Below are positions 11,301-24,072 of a stretch of 64,000 nucleotides of DNA, piece by piece; positions within the stretch are counted from its first letter, which is position 1; the number at the start of each line of letters is the position of its first letter. Source of the stretch: Dryas octopetala (lineage: Eukaryota; Streptophyta; Magnoliopsida; Rosales; Rosaceae); assembly GCA_963921425.1 (NCBI GenBank), contig OY992836.1, positions 6,339,825 to 6,403,824 of the forward strand. Reading direction: 5' to 3'. The translations under genes and the position numbers were made by a program. The notes beneath the pieces are model-generated. The model was not told the origin of the DNA and made no database searches. It saw only the letters and a program-made list of their open reading frames with translations.

Positions 11301-12983
11301 TTTAAATACAATCTGTTCTCATAAAATTCTTGCAAAATAGGAAGAGAAGTAGAATTACTTAATATCATTAGAGAGTATACCTTTTAACTGTGAAGCAATA
11401 GATAAAAGGGGAAATGTAAAAAAGAAAAAGCAATGGATGTCTATGAGCACTGAATTTATAATAACTTGCATTCATGGAATCTTAAAGTCCATTTTTGAAA
11501 AATTGCATTGCACTAGTTTAGTAGAATGGAACGTATACAAATTTGAAATGGAGAGCAATTAGTTAGAAGGTCATTCCACTTGGTGATGAAAAAGTAGGAA
11601 GTTGGCGGGCTTTGTCATAATGTTCTGTAGCTAGGAGTTTGTATCATTAAGGTGGCTGTACTACAAATATAACGAAATGGCCAACGTAGGCATGCGTTGC
11701 TACACAGGCCAAAGATGTATGTTGCATAGATTGAATTTTTCCTCTATCTTTATAATATTTGACTTTTTCCTTAAATTGAATTGTTTATTTAGAAACAATG
11801 TTACATAGATCAAAGATGGTAGGTTATTTGTTTGTACTCTACTTGCCTTATACAATTATTCTTAAGTTTATTCCTTTGCTTGTTTGTTTGTTTACTTGGT
11901 TGTTATGGCTTAAATTGTAGATGCTAGAAAGCGACGGAAACGTTCAGGATCATTAGTGTTGCAGAAGAGAAGAAGAAGAATACTGCCGTTCGTTCCATCA
12001 GAAGATCCTGCTCAGAGGCTGAAACAAATGGGTTCCCTTGCTTCTGCTTTAACAGCATTGCACATGGAGTTCAGTGATGATCTCACTTACATGCCGGGAA
12101 TGACTCCTAGATCTGCAAATCAGTCTGAGTTTGAAGATGGTGGCATGCAGGTTTTCAGCCTCTCTCATTCTAGTTTCCCTCTAGAATTATTGGTTGGCAT
12201 TATAGGAGCCAACTGGTATATAATTTTTCTATCATTTGATGTAAGTAATGGTATTTTGTTATTAGATTCTTTCGAAAGAAGATACTGAGACACTGGAACA
12301 CTGCAGAGCCATGTGTAAAAGAGGCGAATGCCCTCCCCTCACAGTAGTTTTTGATTCATGTGAAGGGTAACTTTATCTTGTATTAATTTGTGCTGCAGTG
12401 ATCTATATATGGTACCTGCTTATTGAGTAGGTGCATGTTGAATTTTTCATGTAGTTTTACAGTAGAGGCTGATGAGCAGATTAAGGATCTGACCTTTATT
12501 GCTGAATACACCGGTGATGTGGATTACATTAAGCATCGGGAAAATGACGATTGTGACAGTATGATGACGCTTCTCTTAGCAACTGACCCATCTAAAAGTC
12601 TTGTCATATGCCCTGATAAACGTGGAAACATTGCTCGATTTATCAATGGCATCAACAATCATACCCTGTAAGCCTATCTGACTTTTTTTCACTTCTACTG
12701 CTCAACACTACTTGTTTGTGGGCTCCAATGAACTTCATATTATATAACCATCTTTTCTGTATTCAGAAGAGAATTGAGAATGTTTGAATCTATCATGCTT
12801 AAAATGTATCAAATATTGTGCAGGGAAGGTAAGAAGAAGCAGAATTGTAAATGTGTGAGATACAGTGTTAACGGTGAATGTCGGGTCCTATTGGTGGCTA
12901 CTCGTGATATTGCCAAGGGAGAGAGGCTATACTATGACTATAATGGATATGAACATGAATACCCTACTGAACATTTTGTCTGA
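8372..12983 (+). CDS. ATXR5: Histone H3K27 monomethyltransferase, ATXR5-like (PHD-SET), six exons
   Basis: Nuclear enzyme that monomethylates H3 lysine 27 during replication and restrains heterochromatin over-replication (family knowledge). I place exons at 8372-8726, 8835-8915, 11921-12150, 12266-12366, 12455-12667 and 12824-12983, all GT-AG and in frame, giving 379 aa, the length I recall for Arabidopsis ATXR5. The PHD finger is C67, C70, C82, C85, H90, C93, C108, C111. A PCNA-interacting motif QRKIIDFF is at 122-129. A basic KRRRR stretch follows, then the SET domain (RFINGINNH, GERLYYDYNGYE) up to the C-terminal EHEYPTEHFV. The first donor is the second GT (8727), because only that choice with acceptor 8834 keeps the PCNA motif. 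The N-terminus (PPPKK..LAEVMAK) resembles ATXR5 more than ATXR6. Confidence 0.93.
8916..11920 (+). other. Large intron 2 (3.0 kb) of the ATXR5-like gene
   Basis: Bounded by GTAAAG and TTGTAG. AT-rich. It holds a 19-base G run at 10764-10782. No second gene or recognisable transposon was seen in it. Confidence 0.8.
10764..10782. repeat. Poly-G tract, 19 bases
   Basis: Uninterrupted G run inside intron 2, preceded by AGAGAG. Length may be unreliable in sequencing. Confidence 0.9.
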
Positions 12984-15099
12984 GACATCATTATAGGTCT
13001 TAGTGGCTTAGAAATTAACAATCCTACATAATTTTGGGCCTTATAGATCCCTTCCTTTTGGTGGGGTTTTTATTTTATTTTTTATAGTTATTATTATTAT
13101 CTTTTTTTTTTTTTCAAAGCTTACTCATTGTTGCTGCAAAGTCAACAATTTTCTTATAATTCTTCCTTTGAACCATTCATTGTAATTCCAATGTAGAACT
13201 GGCCCATTATGAGGCCATGAGAAATAGAGTAGGCAAGGAAAATTTTCCTTGGAGTTTAGCAAATGAAGGAACTTTCCTTCTTAGAGATATAACTTAAAGA
13301 ATACCTTTTTGTAATACCGGTTTCAATGGAAGATTTTACTTTTGGGTTATTGCTTGTTATTCCATGGCATCACTATGATTTACCTTCTGGTAAACTGTTT
13401 GGAGCATTTTCCCTGTGATCCATACATTTCTCTTCATATCTTTTCTCTAAGCAACTCTAGGTGTTTTGAAATGTGACATATAGCCATTCTTAAGATCATA
13501 GCCCATGCTCGAAGAGATGTGCATGATATGAAGAGAAATAATGGTATTGATCCTTTCCATCTTTTTTCTGTCTGTTACATGGTAATGGTGATGAATTTGA
13601 CACCTGGGAAATTAGAATTGGGTTCAGAGCTTTATTGTAGAGAGCTTTGGAGGCAAAAGTTTTATTGTCAATTCATGCGGGATAATCACATGTTTTTTAT
13701 TCTGTTTCTATTTACTAGAAGTATCATACACATGGGATGCATAAAATCTCTGTTCACTTTTGAAATTTTAATTGTTAGTTTATTATTTTGTTTAAGTGGA
13801 ATTGTCACCCCTCATTTTAACTTAAATTGTAGTGCATGCAGAAGACATTGCAAAAAATGTATGTTCTTGCAGTCACTGAAATAAAAACCCCATCTCAGTC
13901 AACTTGATGCTTAAGAAATATAATTATTCTTTTGCTACCATACCAGTAAAGGTTTTAAACTTATTTGTTGCCAATTCAAAGGTGATGTGTGACATAATAT
14001 TTATACAATTTTCTTTCCCCTATTGCTTTTCATCCCTTATTTCATTTCCATTTATTTGTAGATGATATCGTACCACACACATCTGTCAAAATTGGTCCTG
14101 ATTAATTGAGTTTCATATCCATGGAATTAACTTAATTCTTGTGGTTTTGTGAGTGATCTGATATTTTTCTTTTCTGGTTATGAGCTTGTGCTGTTGATTA
14201 ATCTTTATAGCAGACATTTTGGTACTTTGCTCTGACAGAACTTTTTGCTGTATATCTTCATCAATAACACTAAAGTTACCAAATTTGTTCTTCAAATTTA
14301 TGTGAGTATCTTTATTTGTATAAATAAATGAAATATTGCCACATAATTTAGTGAATGTAACAGTACTAGCTGCATTGGTCTTTGTGTGGTGGAACTTGGA
14401 ACATAGAGCTTTGTGGGCGCCTCATATGTAATATGTTTTTGTTAAACCTTAGCAGGATAAAGTGTTTAGACCTCCAAGTATCCTTTCTAACTTCTTGGTT
14501 CATCAACCATCATTGTCTTGTCGGTATCACATGTTCTTCTCATGTGAGTAGAGTAGAGGGATCAAATCGACCACCACAATTAGCAAATGAGGCCTAAGGC
14601 AAAGTCTACAAAGAGCTCCTCCTAATTTATTATAATAAATTTGCACAATTTTTTTTTTTTTAAATCAACTGAGCGCTCGGTGCCAAAAACACATAAAACA
14701 TATAACGTTGGCCTCATTTGTACAAAGTAAACCTATTAAGCATTGCAACTTTTTAAATAAGTTTGTTTATAAATAAGGATCGTAAAATGAAGTTTAGAGT
14801 ATAGATTTCAAGAATTCACAAATCCAAAGTTTTCTCACAATGAACCGCTGTTCAAGAGTCGTAGTCATTGGAAGGAAATCTCCTGAGGGAAATTTTGACT
14901 TAATACAAAGCCTTTATACTGCCTACGTGCCTTTGCAGAATATACTAGCCTTAGAGGACCATAAGTCAGTTTCTCTAGGTAAAATCGATACAAATGCCTT
15001 CCTTGCAGCAAAAATCACCCTTGCCAATGTGATTTCTAGTCTATGTGAGACCATAGGAGCATAGGAGCATAATTCACAGATCTAAGGACTGTCATCCAA
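12984..15099. other. 3' flank of the ATXR5-like gene and intergenic DNA
   Basis: Probable 3' UTR directly after the stop, then AT-rich DNA. No coding frame has family-like features. The part near 14655-14800 (GAGCGCTCGGTGCCAAAAAC and following) is an inverted relative of the repeat at 4740-4905. Confidence 0.5.
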
Positions 15100-15972
15100 G
15101 ATGACCCAAGAATTGGGGAAAGCCACACAGAGGCTTGTCTTTTATTGGTGGGCCGGGCTTAATCAAAGATGTCAAATACCTAAAATTCCTCCTACGTTCT
15201 AAAGGACTTGATGTAGGACAAGAGATGCCTCAATTCATATACAAAAAGTTAAAAAATTAAGGTGATTCAAAGTTAGGAAAAAGAGTTCAAAGTTGAGAAA
15301 ATATAGCTCAAGAAGGTTACGAGCTGCTGGAAAAGATTGAAGGTTGTTTTTTTAGATGTTTTGGGATGGCGTAACTTGGTGTAGAAGTATCCGACGTCAC
15401 AAGTCCAAGAAAGACAAATTATGATTTTTGGAGGAAGATGGTATGGAGTTAGAATATGGTCGAATTATATATTAAATCGAAGCAAATCGCGAGACGAGTG
15501 CAACACTCGGCTTTGCTATGATATATGGGCATTTTAGGCCAAATAATGTCGTTTATTAGTCCAAAACAACATTTTAAGTTATTTCTGAATTTTGTTATTT
15601 ATTTTCCTATTTTATTCTTCGTGCACAAGGAAATCTTAATATCTCACATCAAAAATTGAGCACATCTCACACCTCTTTAGCACCTATAAATAGACCCCTC
15701 ATGTATGCTTTCTATTATTCAATATTTTTATCAATAAAAATACTTGAGAATTCTCTCAATTTTCTGATGGACTCCAGTTTATCTTTTTTTTTTTTGTTAA
15801 CACTTGTTTTCTCTTTATGATTTCACTGTGTCAAGTGCTATCAGAGCAAGGGTTTGCCTTGTTTAGTGTCAAACGACAAAGGGATGATTGCAAACCTCAA
15901 CGACGATGGTCGTGGAGTTTTTATTGAGGGAAACGTGCTAGAGGTATTGCCTTTTGATGGTAATTTAATTTT
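15100..15972 (+). mobile_element. Degenerate LTR retrotransposon fragment (LTR, PBS, start of gag)
   Basis: A TATA-like CCTATAAATAG (near 15682) and polyadenylation-type AATAAAAATA (near 15733) sit in an LTR-like stretch ending ..TGTGTCA at 15833. Then TGCTATCAGAGCAAGGG at 15836-15852 is one base from the usual initiator-Met primer-binding site TGGTATCAGAGC. A short open frame follows from ATG 15884 (MIANLNDDGRG..VLPFDG) and is cut at about 15972. The LTR's left end was not found, so the start given is approximate. Confidence 0.5.
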
Positions 15973-17230
15973 AGGATAAATTATAATTTAATACCTCAAC
16001 TTTACCTCGGATTTCAAGTTAGTACTTCAAGTTCAAAAAGTTACAATTTCATACCTCAACTTTCATTTTGTTTCAAATTAATACTTTCGTTAGATTTTCT
16101 GTCAATATGCCATTATCTTTGATGACGTGGCAGAGATATGTTTGTCTTTTCACCTTAATTTTGTCCACTTAAACTCGAATTAGCCACCTAAGCTGCCCCA
16201 TGTCAAAAAAAATATTTTAATATTTAAAAAAACTCTAAATCATTTAAACAAAAATCTTCAAACCCACCATCTTTCTTCCCAACTCCTTCACTCTTTCTCT
16301 CCCCGACCAGCTGTCTTCCTCCCCCCTTTCCCCTCTCCCCCGCCCCCAAACCCTCCTCCTCCCTACCCTTCCCCGCGTCCACTCCCCTTGTCTGCCACCC
16401 CCCCACCCTGTCCCAGACCCATCGCACCCCCACCCAAGCAACCCCCACCTAAACTAGCATCTTCTTCACCACTCTCCCCCCACCCAGCACCACCAACCCC
16501 CCTCTACGCCCCTTTCCCCCCACCCAGAACCACTAATTCCCTCAACGCCCCTCTCCCCCAACCCAACCCAACCCAGCTCGACCCACCATTTCCCTTTTCT
16601 CTTCCCTGACTTCTGCAACTCTCTCTCTCGCTCTCTCTCTTCGGCGAGTTTGGCCGGCATTTTAAGGCTAGTTGCAGTGGACGATAGCAGCGCTGTTGGG
16701 CAGTGGAGGATGGCAGCCATGCCGGCGTTTTAAGGCCGGTTGCAGTGGAGGATCGCAGCGCCGTTGGGCAGTTTTCGCCCATGTCACAGTGTTGAACTCA
16801 CTGGGCTTTCACCCCCTTGGCACGGCGAGTCCCTTGGCACCTTCAATTTGTTCATTTGAGCTACTACGGCACCTTCCAAAGTCTGGGTTTTTTTTTTTTT
16901 TTGGTCAAGATCTGGGCATTTTGGTTTTATTCTTGAGTACATGAATTGGTATTGTTTTCTTGGTTTTATTCTTGGATCTCTAAAACAGGTGTTGCTAAAG
17001 TACTCACAAAATTTATTATAATAATTCAAAACTAAAATTGTAACATAACAGAACAACAAACATAATATTAGGAAAATAGAAATTTTATAATTTATTTAGT
17101 TAAATTAATTGAGTATATGTGTAGTTGGGTTGTGGGTTTAATAAATTGATGGGCCTCTTTGAATTAATCTATTTTTATTTTTGAATTGGAGCTTTAAAAA
17201 GAAAATTTATTATTTCGACCTAACATATTA
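15973..17230. other. Mutator-like terminal stretch and C/T-rich low-complexity DNA
   Basis: GGATAAATTATAATTTAATA at 15974 opens a segment with repeated 'atacctcaactt' phrases, typical of long plant TIRs. No matching inverted end was found to the right. Positions 16258-16640 are C/T-rich. A direct repeat (GGCAGCCATGCCGGCGTTTTAAGG-like) lies near 16650-16770. No real gene seen. Confidence 0.4.
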
Positions 17231-17319
17231 TACAAGGGGTTTACAAAATTTGAGATCCATTCGTAGTTGGGGGCCTAAACGTTTACTTTGCCTTCCTTCA
17301 AGGCCGGCCCTGCCCACGC

Positions 17320-18012
17320 TTTGCATTGGCATGGGCCCAATGAGCCAACAGACATAAGTGGGTGGTGCCCAACCGGCTCCTCTTAGTCTTGTCGAGTGAG
17401 ACCCAATTTTTCTTGGCCCATGCGCATTGTAAAGCAATGAATATTTCAACAAGTTGCAATATTTTTTATCTTTCAATGTACTAATCCCAGCATTGAAGAC
17501 GGTTTTTATTTTATTATTTATTATTATTTTTTTTTTAACGCAAAATGGCAACACATTGCATTCAAATCCCTATTAACACTCTCATTAAGCTTGCTCTTAT
17601 TGTGCACATGTGGTTTTCTTTTTTTTAGTCGAGTTTTCCCTAATCCCTATTTAAAGTTTTAAACCAACCTTTTGGCTTTTGCATTATGCCGTGTATATTA
17701 GCCATTAACGGAAAGAAATCTGCTTGCGTCAGGTGTTGCGTCGGCGTGGGCCCCAAACTATCCCAGCCTGTTCAGATGACTCTTGTCGCATGGACCCATT
17801 TTTCTTGGCCTGCCATTGCAATGCAATAAATATTTGACCGGTTTCAATTTTTTTTATCATTCAATGTACTTACCCTACATTGAAGAGGGGTTTTTCCTCA
17901 AAATGGCAACCCATTACATTAAAATCCCTTTTGACCCCCTGGTTGGGCTGGCTCTTATTTTGCACATATACATTTGTGTTCTTTTAATTTTCTTTAGTTG
18001 AGTTTTCATTTT
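17320..18012. repeat. Two direct copies of a ~260-320 bp sequence
   Basis: About 17320-17645 and 17745-18012 share in order ACCCA(A)TTTTTCTTGGCC, ATTGAAGA(C/G)GG, AAAATGGCAAC.CATT, GCTCTTATT.TGCACAT and a TTTAGT.GAGTTTTC end. Diverged, non-coding. Confidence 0.75.
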
Positions 18013-18024
18013 CATGCATGTTAT

Positions 18025-18589
18025 TAGAGGAGTTAATTTTTGACACAACATGATAAGATGACATGAATCCAACACGAAGTTAGCGGGTTAGAGTTGACTA
18101 ATTATTGATACGAATACGATTATGACATTACACACTAAATACTAATAATAAATGGTTCAGATTAATATTAAACATGTGTAACACAATTATAACACGATAA
18201 ACACATTTAACTAGTACTCTATGATCTATGAAGAAAATGAGTAACTTTTCTCATTTTTTAATTTTGATTATATGAGTAATTATATAATTATAGAGTTATT
18301 ATTATTATTATTTTTTATAGTTTTGTTAGCATTATAATTAAATAGATTTTTGTTTTATAAAAGATGCTTAATGGCAACGTGAAAAGAAAAGAAAATTAAG
18401 TTTACGTTTTAAGATCACAAGATACATTAGTCAACTTGAATATGACATGATTATAAATAAATTGAGGTATAGTTGAATAATTTGACATGACTAATTGAAC
18501 GGGTTAAGTTAAGATTAACTAGTACTAACATGAAACATGAAATGACACAAGCACTACCCAGTACCCACTCATATGAATTGCCACCTCTA
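18025..18589. mobile_element. hAT-like non-autonomous element (older copy)
   Basis: Left end TAGAGGAGTTAATTTTTGAC; right end reverse-complemented TAGAGGTGGCAATTCATATG. Flanks CATGTTAT (18017-18024) and CACGCTAT (18590-18597) agree at 6 of 8 places, both differences being C/T, as an aged 8-bp duplication would. It has the same terminus family as the short elements at 21239, 37067 and 57844. Confidence 0.6.
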
Positions 18590-18624
18590 CACGCTATCTT
18601 AGCTAGGAGGCCACATAATGTCAT

Positions 18625-18654
18625 GAATGTGAATGTGAATGTGAATGTGAATGT
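18625..18654. repeat. (GAATGT)5 minisatellite
   Basis: Five perfect hexamers just right of the hAT-like element. Confidence 0.9.
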
Positions 18655-18962
18655 GATTAGTTGTATTAATGTGAAGAAAAATATAAAGAGTCTCTCTCTC
18701 TCCCGGCATGCCACATGAATGCGATTAGTTTTATAACTTTTATTAATGTGAAGAAATATATAAAACTCTCTCTCTCTCTCTCTCATGAGTTTTTCTTTTT
18801 TTGGCTACCTCTCTCTCATGAGTTAAAGGCTTAGGAACTCTCAACCACATGTTTCTAAACCTATCCTCATATAAATTCAATTCATGGGGGAAGCTGATGC
18901 ATACGGGTTTTACCCCAGAATAAACTTTATTATATATGCTGCAGTTGCTATTATAAAAGAAA

Positions 18963-19004
18963 GGAAAAAAGAAAAGAAAAGAAAAGAAAAGAAAAGAAAA
19001 GAAA
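18963..19004. repeat. (AAAAG)n repeat upstream of the fibrillin gene
   Basis: About seven to eight AAAAG units ending about 160 bp before the fibrillin ATG. It may lie in the promoter or 5' UTR. Confidence 0.9.
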
Positions 19005-19167
19005 ATTGATTAAAAACATGGAAACAAACAAAAACACTCCAAAAGCAGAGCAGAGCTGTCAGTAAATTACTCTGCTTCCTCCAACCTTCCCTTCCATTAC
19101 ATGACCATGAGCTTCGGGATTATTACAAAACAGTAAGTGAAACACCTTGTGCTAGTGATTGGAATCC

Positions 19168-21874
19168 ATGGCCACCATGCTTGTCCAACCACCAATCCCA
19201 GCTCTCCATGCAATCCCACTAATGCTTAGAACCACAAATATGGTGATAACTACTCATAGTTTAATCTCAACCACACATCAAAGAACCCAAAGCACAAGAT
19301 TTGGTGAGTACGGCTCATCTGGGTTTAGGCCCATTTACACAGTCAGAGTTGCAGAACAAAGCTCTGGCCTAGTAGGGGATGAGACCCCCACCACCCACAT
19401 TAAAACTCAGCTTTACCAAGCACTCAAAGGTAAGTATGTTTATATTAATTACCTTATTTTGATTAACTTAGTGAGCAATTTGGAATCAAAATTGAAATGG
19501 GTTGCCACTATTTTTTATCCAAGGAATTGATAGAGGGATTTTTGGAGTCCCATCTGCAAAGAAATCTGAGATTGAAGGCCTGGTGAAGCAGCTAGAGTCT
19601 CAAAATCCTACTCCAGATCCTACTCTAAATTTAGAAAAGGTATAAATTAATACATTACTTCTATATTTCTTCAAGTTTGTTTTCTTAATTGTGATTGGTA
19701 GTAATGAGTGTTCCTTTTGAAACTTTTCATTTATTTCCATAATTGGAAGGTGGGTGGATGCTGGAAACTTTTATACAGCACGGTTACAATTTTAGGCTCA
19801 AAAAGAACAAAGCTTGGATTGAGGGACTTCATCTCCTTGGGAGATTTCTTCCAAAATATTAATGTTGCTGAGGTACAAAGATTTCTTATCAAATTATCAC
19901 ATTCAAAATTTTGTAATAAAGCTACTAATTATAAGCATTTTGTAAATAATTAAATAAATTTTTCTTGATTTAGAGTACTCCATGTTCATTTTTTTTTTTT
20001 GGTAAACTTGGTTATAAATACCATTATAAGTAGTATTCCATTTTTCCATGAACTGTATGGTGATTTGGTTTGTGTTTTGCAATTGGACATCTGCTGATAT
20101 GCCAAAATGGAGGGCAAAGCAGTTAATGTAATCAAGTTCAATGTGAGAGGATTGAATCTGTTTAATGGACGGCTCACAATTGAGGCCTCCTTCAAGAAAG
20201 CATCCAAATCAGTTAAAGCACTTCTACCTTTTTGCTCACAAGTCTTTCCTTTCTATTCTTTTCTCTAATCTGACTACAACTTTTTATTTTAAATTACAAC
20301 TGCAAGTGATGTTCTTAAATCTTTTTGTTTTCACATTCTACAGAGAGTTGAGATCAGTTACGACAACTCCACAATCACTCCAGATCAGGTATATGTTTAC
20401 AATATTATTTGTGGCATGCATATAAGGGTATCTCTAATGCGAGCTCTCATTTGAGGTACCATTAAATATTTGGAACTCCATTTAGACCTTCAAATAGCAT
20501 ATAGAAATAGGGTGATTCTCTCATCCACGCTCGGGTCATCAACACCTAGTCCAGACAGGATCCAATACGAGGAACTTTTTATATTAATCTTATACAATAA
20601 ACTTTTCATCCGTAAAGACCATATGATTCCAAATTCCGGTATAGGATCTTGTCTCAATAAACTTCCTATATAGTAAGGGTGAAGCTACATGTGGGCCTGA
20701 GATGGCCAAGCCTCCCCAACCCACATGTAGCTCTATGCATTTTTTAGAAACATTTAAAAAATATTTTTAGTATTGTTTAAAAATTTTGGAAAATGTTTCT
20801 ATAATGGTCCCCTAATAAATACATTTGAATTCTTGGCCCCTCCAAAAAAATATTTTCTAGCTCCGCCCTTACTATATATGATTGGCATAAGAGATTCTCT
20901 TATAGATTCTCATTCAGACCAAGTGTGGATTATCTGAGTATGAATACGAGAATCCCTATAATTGGAGTACTAAATGGCTTTTTGCGGGCCCATACATTAT
21001 TTTTCATGTGGGCAACGATTTTTCTTTTAAAATGCAACAAGGGCCACTCGACCACCCATCTGGGTGATTGATTGGTCTTTGTTGCATTTAGAACTATAAC
21101 CACTATTACTTTGCCTGAAGGCATGATGCGCAAGAAGCCGACATTTTACCGTTGCCCACGGGAAGAGCAGCGGATGGGCCCCACGAATATTCAAATGATA
21201 TCTTAAGTACCATTCCATTTTTTATACCATATTTAGTATAGAGGTGACTATTCGTGTTAATTGGTCGTGTTTGTGTCGTTTCATTTTGTGTTCGTGTTTA
21301 GTGTGTCATGTCATAATGGGGATCGTGTCAAGAAATGGTCAATGCTAATCAACTAACTTCAAATCGGGTTCGTGTTGTGTTATCGTGTCGTGTCGTGTCT
21401 TGGCAAAATTGTCACCTCTAATTTAGTACAACTTTTTGTATTGTACCAAATTTGCTACCTCAACTTTCTCCTAGTTGGTATTGAAAATAGATTCTCCAAT
21501 TCGGATATGCTCAAATAATAGTTTTTGGCTCTAAATAGAGTTTAATTATTTGTTCTTATGTTTGGAAACATTATAGTTAATGAACGTGTTTCGGAAAAAT
21601 TACCATCTTCTGCTTGGAATCTTCAATCCAGAGGGTTGGCTTGAGATCACGTATCCTAAATCATTTATTTGAATGGTATTATTAATTTTTTTATGTGCTT
21701 AATTGAGATTTTGGACTTTCGAATTATTGCAGAGGTTTATTTATTTATTTTTTTTATTTTTTTACTTTTCCTGAATTCGGTTACTATAGATATGTTGATG
21801 AAACCATGAGGATGGGGAGGGATGATAAAGGCAACATCTTCATATTAGAGAGATCACAAGAAAATCCTTTTTAA
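19168..21874 (+). CDS. FBN5: Plastid fibrillin / plastid-lipid-associated protein (FBN5-like), seven exons
   Basis: Fibrillins are plastid lipid-binding proteins. FBN5 is known to support plastoquinone side-chain synthesis. Exons: 19168-19429, 19524-19639, 19750-19872, 20113-20211, 20344-20388, 21577-21650, 21790-21874, all GT-AG and in frame, 267 aa. The first ~45 residues are rich in S/T and basic residues and poor in acids, as in a chloroplast transit peptide. The PAP core runs from about residue 75: [74 protein letters not shown], and [12 protein letters not shown] at the end. I chose ATG 19168 because it is the first in-frame ATG. Intron 5 holds two MITEs. FBN5 assignment is from remembered motifs; the family is secure, the member less so. 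Confidence 0.88.
20674..20871. mobile_element. hAT-type MITE in fibrillin intron 5
   Basis: TAAGGGTGAAGCTA at the left, TAGCTCCGCCCTTA at the right (inverted), 198 bp. Flanks CTATATAG and CTATATAT agree at 7 of 8 bases. Copies at the same place in units C and D show that it predates the duplication. Confidence 0.75.
21239..21420. mobile_element. hAT-type MITE, 182 bp, exact 8-bp target duplication
   Basis: TAGAGGTGAC at the left and GTCACCTCTA at the right, flanked on both sides by ATTTAGTA (21231-21238, 21421-21428). Lies in fibrillin intron 5. Orthologous copies in units C and D. Confidence 0.88.
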
Positions 21875-24072
21875 GCATCATGGCTCAGCTCATCATTATA
21901 AACTTTCGGGTTCAAGATCATTTTTGGAGGGTGCATTCATTATTGATGTAATACTATCACTAATGTATGACTAAACAATTTTTGTAACCCATGTAGGCAT
22001 AAGAGCACAGCTCAATAATCAGGGTGAAAAGCAAATAATATGTTCTTCAAATTCTTGAAATTTAAAAGTATGTTCCAATCATATATCTTAAGGGGTGAAT
22101 AGGTTAAAATACAATTCTTTGGTTCAATTTAATCTATGCACCCAACCTTTTATGGTAGGTGCCTACAAATGATAATTGATAACAAGAATGCTACAAGTTG
22201 CTTACCATATGAAACAGATCTACTAATCCACCTAATGGCCAACAAATTAAATACACGAGCTCTCAAGATTATATTCAATTTGATATGCATTATCAGAAAG
22301 TAAATCTCAACATGCATTTCATCAACCAAATTAGACATATATATGTGAATTACAATTAGCACATATACAAATATACAAATATATATATATATATATATAT
22401 ACAAACAAAAATGCTCTAAAACTAACTAGTTAGTGAGTTAATATAAAACAACCATCCTGTTGGGCCCACTGTACAATGTTATTTTAAAATTCGAAGCGTT
22501 TATTTTTTAGGCCATACTTTAAAGATCATTCTTGAAAAAAATCTTCAAAATTGGAAGTCATTTAGCCATTTGATTATAATAACAACTATTTCTATACTTT
22601 TATCGAAAATACTGATCGTCTATTTATTTGATCTCAATTAGATGACTATATGATTTTCGATTTAGTTGATTTTTTACAATAATGATCTTTGAAGTAGGGC
22701 CTAAATAATTGATGGTTCGGATTATGAGATTAGTGATGTGGTGGACTCAAAAGCATGGTTAGCTTCGTATTAACTTGCTAACTGGTTAGCTTTAGAGCAC
22801 TCCTCTATATACAAACATATATATATATATACTGTTTATTCCATTCAACAAATTCGTCAAGCACATATTCACAACATATAATGTGCTCCCCTAAATTTTT
22901 TTTTAGAATTTATTTTAAAGTCATTTGATTTTTTTTTTTTTTGTGATTTTTCAGAATTTATTGTATTTTTGGTGAATTGTTTTAAACTATTGTTAATTTA
23001 TGTAATTTATTTGAAAATATTAGAAACAGTAGGAATTTACTTGAAAGTTGATGGAAGAAAAATTGTGAATTTGAAGTCATAAATAAATACTACTGAATGA
23101 GACGAGTCAATAGGATTTTTGAACATTTTTCAGAGCTAGGGAGTATTTTGGTGAATTTTGTGACGTTGTACGTTAGGGTTTATATAGATACATCGGACCA
23201 ACGAGAAGGGACCATATATGGATGTGCAGAGATGTGAAAAATTTCCATGTGCTGACGAGTGTCTCTTAATAGGACGCGATAAAGAAGATGACATTTTTCC
23301 CTAGCCAGTAGGGGTGCTGCCAGTTGGGGTGCTCTGGTTGGCTTGTTCGCAAATGACGTGCCATGCTGCATGTCCTGATTGGTCAGCTTCGTATGGCATG
23401 TCATATATTTCTGTGAAACAGCTCTAAACGGTACATTTTTGTGCTCTCTAACTCGTTTTATTCAGCACAAGTCTGCTATATCTGCTCGTTGAACGAATTC
23501 GCCCAAAAGCTATTGTCAAAAACCTGAGACTTGAAAACCTATATTAGAAGTTTCAAAAGGCGCATCCTACACCCTAAATATTAAACCCGAAATTTATACC
23601 CTAAAAAGTCTCTGGTATTTTTCTTTTATAACAATATGTTGTTTTATACATTTTATTCCTACCAGTTTGTAGGTTGTTAATTATATTTTAGCTGTACCAA
23701 ATACGTGGATTGATATATTTTGACTATCAGTAATGCTACATTTACCATATTTTATACCACAATTTCATACCATCTTACATGGCATTCATACATTGGACAC
23801 TAAAAATTAAAAATAAAACCTAAAAAAAAAAAAAAAAAACCCTTCCAGTAAAGTAATGACACATCAAGTAGGATAAAAATGTGGAAGAAAAAATATAGGA
23901 CAACTAGCATTATTGTTTGACTATTACAATACGTGGAGGGAAGGGTACGTAGGGGTGAGATGAGGTGGGGCTGAATCTAGTTTTTATTTATTTATTGGGA
24001 TAATTTTAGTTTAGTATCTCAATTTTTCTCCAATTTTCAATTTAATACCACATGTTTGACCACTTGTTTGAG
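21875..24072. other. Duplicated spacer between fibrillin 3' end and the LINE remnant
   Basis: Probable fibrillin 3' UTR, then AT-rich DNA with a TA run at 22379-22401. A small open frame at 23180-23404 (minus) recurs in unit B but has no recognisable family. An AATTATATTTTAGCTG site near 23673 is the empty target of the Mutator-like element inserted in unit C. Confidence 0.6.

Noticed and set aside
13519..13884. 121-codon plus-strand frame downstream of the ATXR5-like gene
   Set aside because: AT-rich, hydrophobic, no homology recognised and no codon structure like the neighbours.
23180..23404. 74-codon minus-strand frame with a relative at 28486-28710
   Set aside because: Conserved only because the DNA is duplicated; broken in unit C, not kept in D, no family features.
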